64,000 bases of DNA from Sorghum bicolor (Eukaryota > Streptophyta > Magnoliopsida > Poales > Poaceae): positions 60,627,802 through 60,691,801 of the forward strand of contig NC_012871.2 in the NCBI RefSeq assembly GCF_000003195.3. The letters run 5' to 3'. Below the pieces are notes generated by a model. It searched no databases, was not told the DNA's origin, and saw only the letters and a list, made by a program, of their open reading frames with translations. Of this stretch, positions 59,101 to 64,000 are shown one piece after another. Position 1 is the first letter of the stretch. Each line of letters starts with the position of its first letter. A program made the translations under genes and the position numbers.

Positions 59101-61727
59101 AGATTAGATGGCTTGTTGACTTTGCATACCCTTCTTTGTCTTTGATCAAATGAGGAACATTGAAAGTATTCAGTAATTAATTTATTACCATTCATCGGAA
59201 GTTTAGTCTTCTTAGTATTTTCTGAATTTAACACGACATCTTCCACTTCACAGGGATCGTCATGTTTCTTCCGTAACTCTCCTAGAGCATGGATAATTTT
59301 CTTTCTTGGTCCAAGAGAGGTGATCCCGATACCCAACAGATCCTGCAGTCAATAGGGCAAATGTTAGTTGCTTTACCGGGAACCAAAAGTATCATTTGCG
59401 GATTTGCCTATTGGAGTCACATTCAATATACTAACAACCAAGCAATTCTCTCAAAATCTTAGGATTTCGTGGAGAGCTGAGGCATCTACTCATGCTTCAA
59501 CAAGATCAAATCAGCAAAACATGCAAGTGAATGCTGCGTCAGGAACAGCCTCAGACTTACAAAAAGATGGGTCACATAATTTAAGCAGAAATGGAGTTAT
59601 GCTCTACACTTTAAAATAAACTTGCATCTAAGAATAAGACAGAATGTACCTCTTCAGTGAGCCACTGCAAGGTTTCCCAGTCAACTTCTTCTCTGATAAA
59701 AACCTCCTCATACTTGGATAACCCAAGGTTTCTTAACCATTCGACAACACGTCCAGTTTCAACATTTTGTCCAGCACAGGGCTCTTTTTTATGGTTGGGA
59801 CTAGATTCCTGAAAAGGATAATTCAAGTATATGGCTACTTTAAGATATATTATTCTTATTATAGAAGAAGAATTAGGGATGCCAAATGAACTAAGTCATG
59901 TTCTTTGTATCCACACTCCACTAACTTCATCTCTGAGTTTTATTGCTCAGCAATGAGTAAATTGGATGATAACATAAATGTTTTATTGATGATTAGCCGA
60001 TTAAATCTAAATAAAAAGATTTCATTGAACCACTAGTGCTCTTTTATAGTTCATTATCAAGCAAATATGGTAGGAAAGCTTCCACATCATTGACATTGTT
60101 CATTGTTGTAAATTGCAATCCACTGTGGATACATTTTCAGTGATGTTTGTTTATTGCCCCAAATAGGCAGATGATGATGTACAAAAACAAACCACGATGA
60201 TAATGGTCAACATTATGCAAAGAAACAATACCATCAAGTAGAGGATCAACACAAAAGCAGCAATATTTTTGAGCTTCTAGCCAAAACAACAATTTAGCAT
60301 GTATATTTTAGGCACATTAGCACAAAGAAATTATAATATTAGGACATATTGAACATAACCTTAGCTGGTTCGTCAAGACAATTGTTAGTATGCAGCTGCC
60401 GGAGCTCCTCGCTTAAATCAGATATATCCGATCCACAGAGAGGGCATTTCACTTCATAGTCTGAACCGAGTCGCTTAGAATCCAATGTGTTCTGTTCCAT
60501 GGGAGATGCACTAAAGTTTAACTGTCCCTCTATGGAATCCTTCATACACAAGTTAATGAGCTCACTGAGCTGTGTCCCAATCTCGAAATCATCACAACCA
60601 TCAACTTCAAAGTCATGGATCATATGGGATTCTTGAAGCTTTGATTCAGATGAATTAGAGCGGCACTTCCCCTTACAAGCCTCATGCTCACTTGATTTAT
60701 TCTCCATAGTCACATTTTCAGGGGTTGTACATGCAGAATGTCCTGCTGCTACGTTCCTCTCTTGTGAAATCAAGTTACCAGCTCCCAAACCAGGCTCTTG
60801 GATTTCATTGCTAGCAAAAACCCTAGAATCATACTTTGCGTTCGACATTAGGAGCTCTGACTGTAGAGAATGCAAGTGATAGTTCCCGTTCTGAAGCCCA
60901 AAACCACATTCAGATGCCACCCCGTTTGCTTTCTTCGTGTCCTGTTTATCAGTCAGTGAGCCAAGAATCCCTGAATCAAGCACTTCTGAATCATATGAAC
61001 AAGCAGTTACAGACTCCCGGTTTGCATCTGATTCAATAAGCCCCGGTTCAATCAACCTGGAGTCATAATGTCCCTCTACAGCTCCAGAACTGCCCAGCTT
61101 CTTCTCCGTTTTTGGAGGATCACACTCAGAGCCAGCCAGCTCCTCTGTGGCGTGCCCCTCCTCAAGAACTAAGGTACCAGCTACTTGAGCCACCTCACAG
61201 CGCCCAACTCCCAAATCACATACCGCACCGAGCGCCAAAACCCTCGATTCTAACGAATTGGGCAAGGAACTGGAGCTCCCTTTGCCATATCCATATCTAT
61301 CCAATCCTATCTTCGGTTTACAACTTAGTTTGGTGCTATCAGATCCGTACCTCGAGAGGCCGCAAATTTCTCCGGCCTTTCGTTTCTTCGATTTGGGAAC
61401 GCCGCCACTAACCCTTGAGCAGGTGGCTAGGGTTCCGGCATCCTTCGCGGCTGTCGAGGCGATCCCCACCGCAGCAACGGCACCACCGGCGGCGGAACTG
61501 TTCTCCTTCCCGGAGGAAGCGGAGGAGGATGAAGCCTTGAGCTTCTTGCGGAGCCGAAGTGCGGCGGCGCCATTGCAAGGCTTCAATGGGCGGGGGCGAG
61601 GAGGTTGGAAGTCGTCGTCGTCGTCACAGTCACCGAGGAAGGTAACGGCTGTGAATTTGGGGCGCGAGGCGGGAGCGACCGTCGGCGACGGGGAGGGCTT
61701 CGCCGAGAGCTTGCCACTCGCCGCCAT
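56132..61727 (-). CDS. SNM1-family DNA repair nuclease with UBZ4 and SAM domains, 948 aa, 10 exons
   Basis: A metallo-beta-lactamase/beta-CASP nuclease related to SNM1/DCLRE1 enzymes of interstrand cross-link repair; it probably acts in the nucleus. Minus-strand exons: 60360-61727, 59650-59808, 58989-59342, 58843-58906, 58465-58682, 58272-58385, 58070-58175, 57775-57986, 57215-57318, 56132-56279 (2847 bp). Residues 1-420 are mostly disordered, with a basic [17 protein letters not shown] part near the N terminus. A UBZ4 zinc finger has C428, C431, H446 and C450 (CPLCGSDIS ... HTNNC). A SAM domain spans about 475-535 ([17 protein letters not shown] ... [16 protein letters not shown]). The nuclease core begins [14 protein letters not shown], with metal motif HFHVDH (644-649), then DANHCPGS and HTGDFRF. 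The DRMBL end has [10 protein letters not shown] and [16 protein letters not shown] plus SNM1 layout is known in Arabidopsis At2g45700; the UBZ4 resembles human DCLRE1A. Confidence 0.93.
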
Positions 61728-61921
61728 CTGCTCGTGGAAGCGGAAGGGTGGGAAAATGCGAAGCGGGGAACAGAAAAGTGACCAAAAAAATGTTGGTCAG
61801 GGCATTTTGAAAGAGGACTGCAAAAGTAGGGGCGCGCGTAAACACGAAAATTTTCTTCGGGCTTCGGATCTTATGGGCCTATATTTGAACTTGTAAGTTC
61901 CTACATAATGGACCTTTATAA

Positions 61922-62164
61922 GGCCTTGTTTAGTTCCAAAATTTTTGGCAAAATGAGTACTGTAGCAATTTCGTTTGTATTTGACAAATATTGTTCAATC
62001 ATAGACTAACTAGACTCAAAAGATTCGTCTCGTCAATTCTGATTAAACTGTGCAATTAGTTTTTATTTTTATCTATATTTAATACTCCATGCATACGTCT
62101 AAAGATTCGATGTGACGGGGAATCTGAAAAATTTTGCAAAATTTTTGGGGAACTAAACAAGGCC
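61922..62164. repeat. Tourist-like MITE with TAA target duplication, near SNM1 promoter
   Basis: Termini GGCCTTGTTTAGTTCC and GGAACTAAACAAGGCC are nearly perfect inverted repeats. TAA lies directly on both sides (61919-61921 and 62165-62167). It is 243 bp and the best-preserved copy in the window. It begins about 195 bp upstream of the SNM1-like start codon. Confidence 0.92.
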
Positions 62165-62396
62165 TAAGGGCTTCGGATTGTTGATCTTTGAGGCCTATAT
62201 TAGGATATAGTCAGCCCTCACGTACCAACAGCAGTCTTTTCTACACACTTTGTCATCACTCATCTAGTCGCAAGATGTAAGTGGGCCTGGCCTCGTAGAG
62301 ACGGAACGTTACAGGTATCTATTTATATTTTACCATTTTTATTGAATTTTAATTTTATAATTTATTTTATGATGGTCAATTCATAACTGAAGCTAA

Positions 62397-62684
62397 GAGC
62401 AACTCCAAGAGAAGAGCTATCCATGTTATGTATTCTATATTTGTCTATTTTGGGAGAGAAAAGATAGTCCAACAGCTATTGTATTTGGTTTGCAGAAAAT
62501 AGCAAGTCATCTACTCCGGAGTTCTCGCATGGTAAATATAGCTTGCGTGTCCCGCTAGCCATATGATTTGCCGTATTAGAAAGACTGTTGGAGATTTTTG
62601 CTTTTTTACATGATTTTCTATTTTAGAGGTTGGCTAAATCTTGAATTTAGCCATCCATTTTTATCAACTCTCTTGGAGTTGCTC
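62397..62684. repeat. Second Tourist/PIF-type MITE family member
   Basis: Inverted termini GAGCAACTCCAAGAGA and TCTCTTGGAGTTGCTC, flanked by TAA on both sides (62394-62396 and 62685-62687). It is 288 bp and distinct from the GGCCTTG family. Confidence 0.85.
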
Positions 62685-64000
62685 TAATGTTGATAATAAA
62701 ATGGTAATTTCCTATCTAATTATTTTAAATTAAAATACAACATTTATAGATTTCTTCTTATGTGCAACTCATACATTTGCCGTGTGTATTCTATTTCATC
62801 ATGTGCCCTCAAGCATCCACTCTCATTCTCACCATCTTCCATATGATGAATACTAGTCACCTCAAGTGTACCCAATGACGATATTTTAGCCATTGTCCAT
62901 GCAATAAAGCTCCTCCATCTTCACTTCATCAAGCCATTTGATATATATCTTAATGTATCTTCACTTCTCTTGATCTCCATAAATGATATAGTATTCTTCA
63001 TGGCCTTCAATCTTCATAGTCCATCAATCATAACCTTGCTAGCCCTTTTTCGTTCGTTGCATAGGTTCATCAGCGCAAAGCACGCTCTAACTGACTGGAG
63101 CTTATCCGATAAGGTTTCTAAACAAGCCTTTTAATACCTTAGAAAAAAAGTTTCTCTACTCGCTCTATCTTTATACTTCTTCGTTAGTACTTTTTTCACC
63201 GTGTTTAAGTGGCTTTACCTTTTCTAGAACCGCTTATAGTTGATAGCTAGTAGGTTTGGAATCTAGCATGTAAAACTTTATCTGTGCCATACAGATGATG
63301 GCAATACATGGAAAAATCTAATTAAGACGCATGTAGACAGGTTTGGGGTATGATTTATATACGCCAAACTGACTATAATTTGAAGCGAGTAATTCCACTT
63401 CCTGGTCAGGACCCCTTCGTATTTTTCAAAGAAAAAAAATCGAACGTGTCGTGTCAAAATTGATCGAAAATTCTGAACGGCTAACTGCTTGGGCGGTGAG
63501 GTGAGACCACGTTTTTTTCCCCTGGATTGAATCGAATATAACACTCGTAATAGTCCTAAACGTGGCAACTAACAGCATCTCCAAAGGCTTTGGCAAATTG
63601 ACTTGGCATTTGTTGTTGTTCGTAAACTCTTATAACAAAATGCAAAGGATAAAAATAGGTCATCTCCAAGAGAATTGGTATTTGGACTTTGTAAAGGATA
63701 AAAATAGAAGGTCTCGAGGCGCGCACGCTTTTCTTGCGTGACTTTGCTCACACGATCAGGTTTGCAAAGCCGTCCACGACTTGACATTTTTGTCAAGTTT
63801 GCTCCCTCATTTGCCAAGTTGCCCAAATTACAAACTCCAAATGTAAAACAGTTGAATACCTCTTTTAGAATTTTTTAACAAATTATTTAAATACAAACCT
63901 CAAATGCAAAACCCTTGAAGGACGACCGTACCATCTCTTTATCCATGTGCCTTTCACATTTCACCGATCGGCACAGTCGCACAGGGCTGCGCCGCGCCAT
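62685..64000. other. Intergenic, no gene seen to the window end
   Basis: AT-rich DNA with short frames only. A repeat-like stretch near 63570-63840 (GCATCTCCAAAGGCTTTGGC, then CATCTCCAAGAGAATTGG) resembles MITE termini but no boundary is defined. The last bases are GC-rich and could begin another gene, which is not testable here. Confidence 0.45.

Noticed and set aside
63986..64000. CAT at the very end, a possible minus-strand start codon
   Set aside because: Only a few dozen coding bases would be in the window and the frame is not distinctive.
1..64000. CRISPR arrays, bacterial operons, phage or toxin systems
   Set aside because: No spaced direct repeats or prokaryotic gene organisation were seen; all recognisable genes are plant nuclear genes with introns or plant transposons.

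Overview
The window looks like nuclear DNA of a grass, most likely Sorghum or a close panicoid relative. This is inferred from many-intron genes with GT-AG borders, very GC-rich first exons beside AT-rich intergenic DNA, and many Tourist-like MITEs with GGCCTTGTTTAGTT termini plus Stowaway MITEs with CTCCCTCC termini. No prokaryotic or viral gene organisation is visible.

Layout: 1-12.3 kb holds no convincing gene, only MITEs, a degenerate dispersed repeat (about 7.06-8.79 kb) and a Helitron-like 3' end at 8929. 12.36-22.64 kb (+) is a complete 14-exon respiratory burst oxidase (RBOH NADPH oxidase). 25.26-31.20 kb is a complete insertion of a Mutator-like element (MULE). It has about 1.6-kb terminal inverted repeats, a perfect 9-bp target duplication, a FAR1-type transposase ORF and, facing the other way, the 3' exons of a Ulp1-like (C48) protease. 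31.67-32.37 kb (-) is a small single-exon membrane-anchored protein of unknown role. 33.17-34.06 kb is a non-autonomous hAT-like element with a perfect 8-bp target duplication. 35-38.7 kb is MITE-rich, with a second Helitron-like 3' end. 39.28-43.05 kb (+) is an 11-exon ethanolamine kinase whose first intron appears to be GC-AG. 43-49 kb is intergenic, with a second copy of the dispersed repeat. 49.03-50.14 kb (-) is an uncharacterised plant protein. 51.60-55.15 kb (-) is the 5-exon chloroplast co-chaperonin Cpn20. 56.13-61.73 kb (-) is a 10-exon SNM1-family nuclease with UBZ4 and SAM domains. 61.73-64.0 kb holds two Tourist-type MITEs and no gene.

The genes do not form one pathway. They are independent housekeeping or signalling genes: apoplastic ROS production (RBOH), phosphatidylethanolamine synthesis (ethanolamine kinase), chloroplast protein folding (Cpn20) and DNA cross-link repair (SNM1-like). 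Exon models for the four multi-exon genes were built by hand from splice sites and reading frame. Each spliced CDS length is an exact multiple of three (1007, 391, 257 and 948 aa).

The most unusual object is the MULE at 25263-31197. Its transposase lacks the N-terminal DNA-binding part and abuts the truncated Ulp1 fragment head to head, which suggests an internal deletion of a larger element that carried both genes. One TIR arm also carries about 262 bp of extra, partly open sequence that looks like a captured host fragment.
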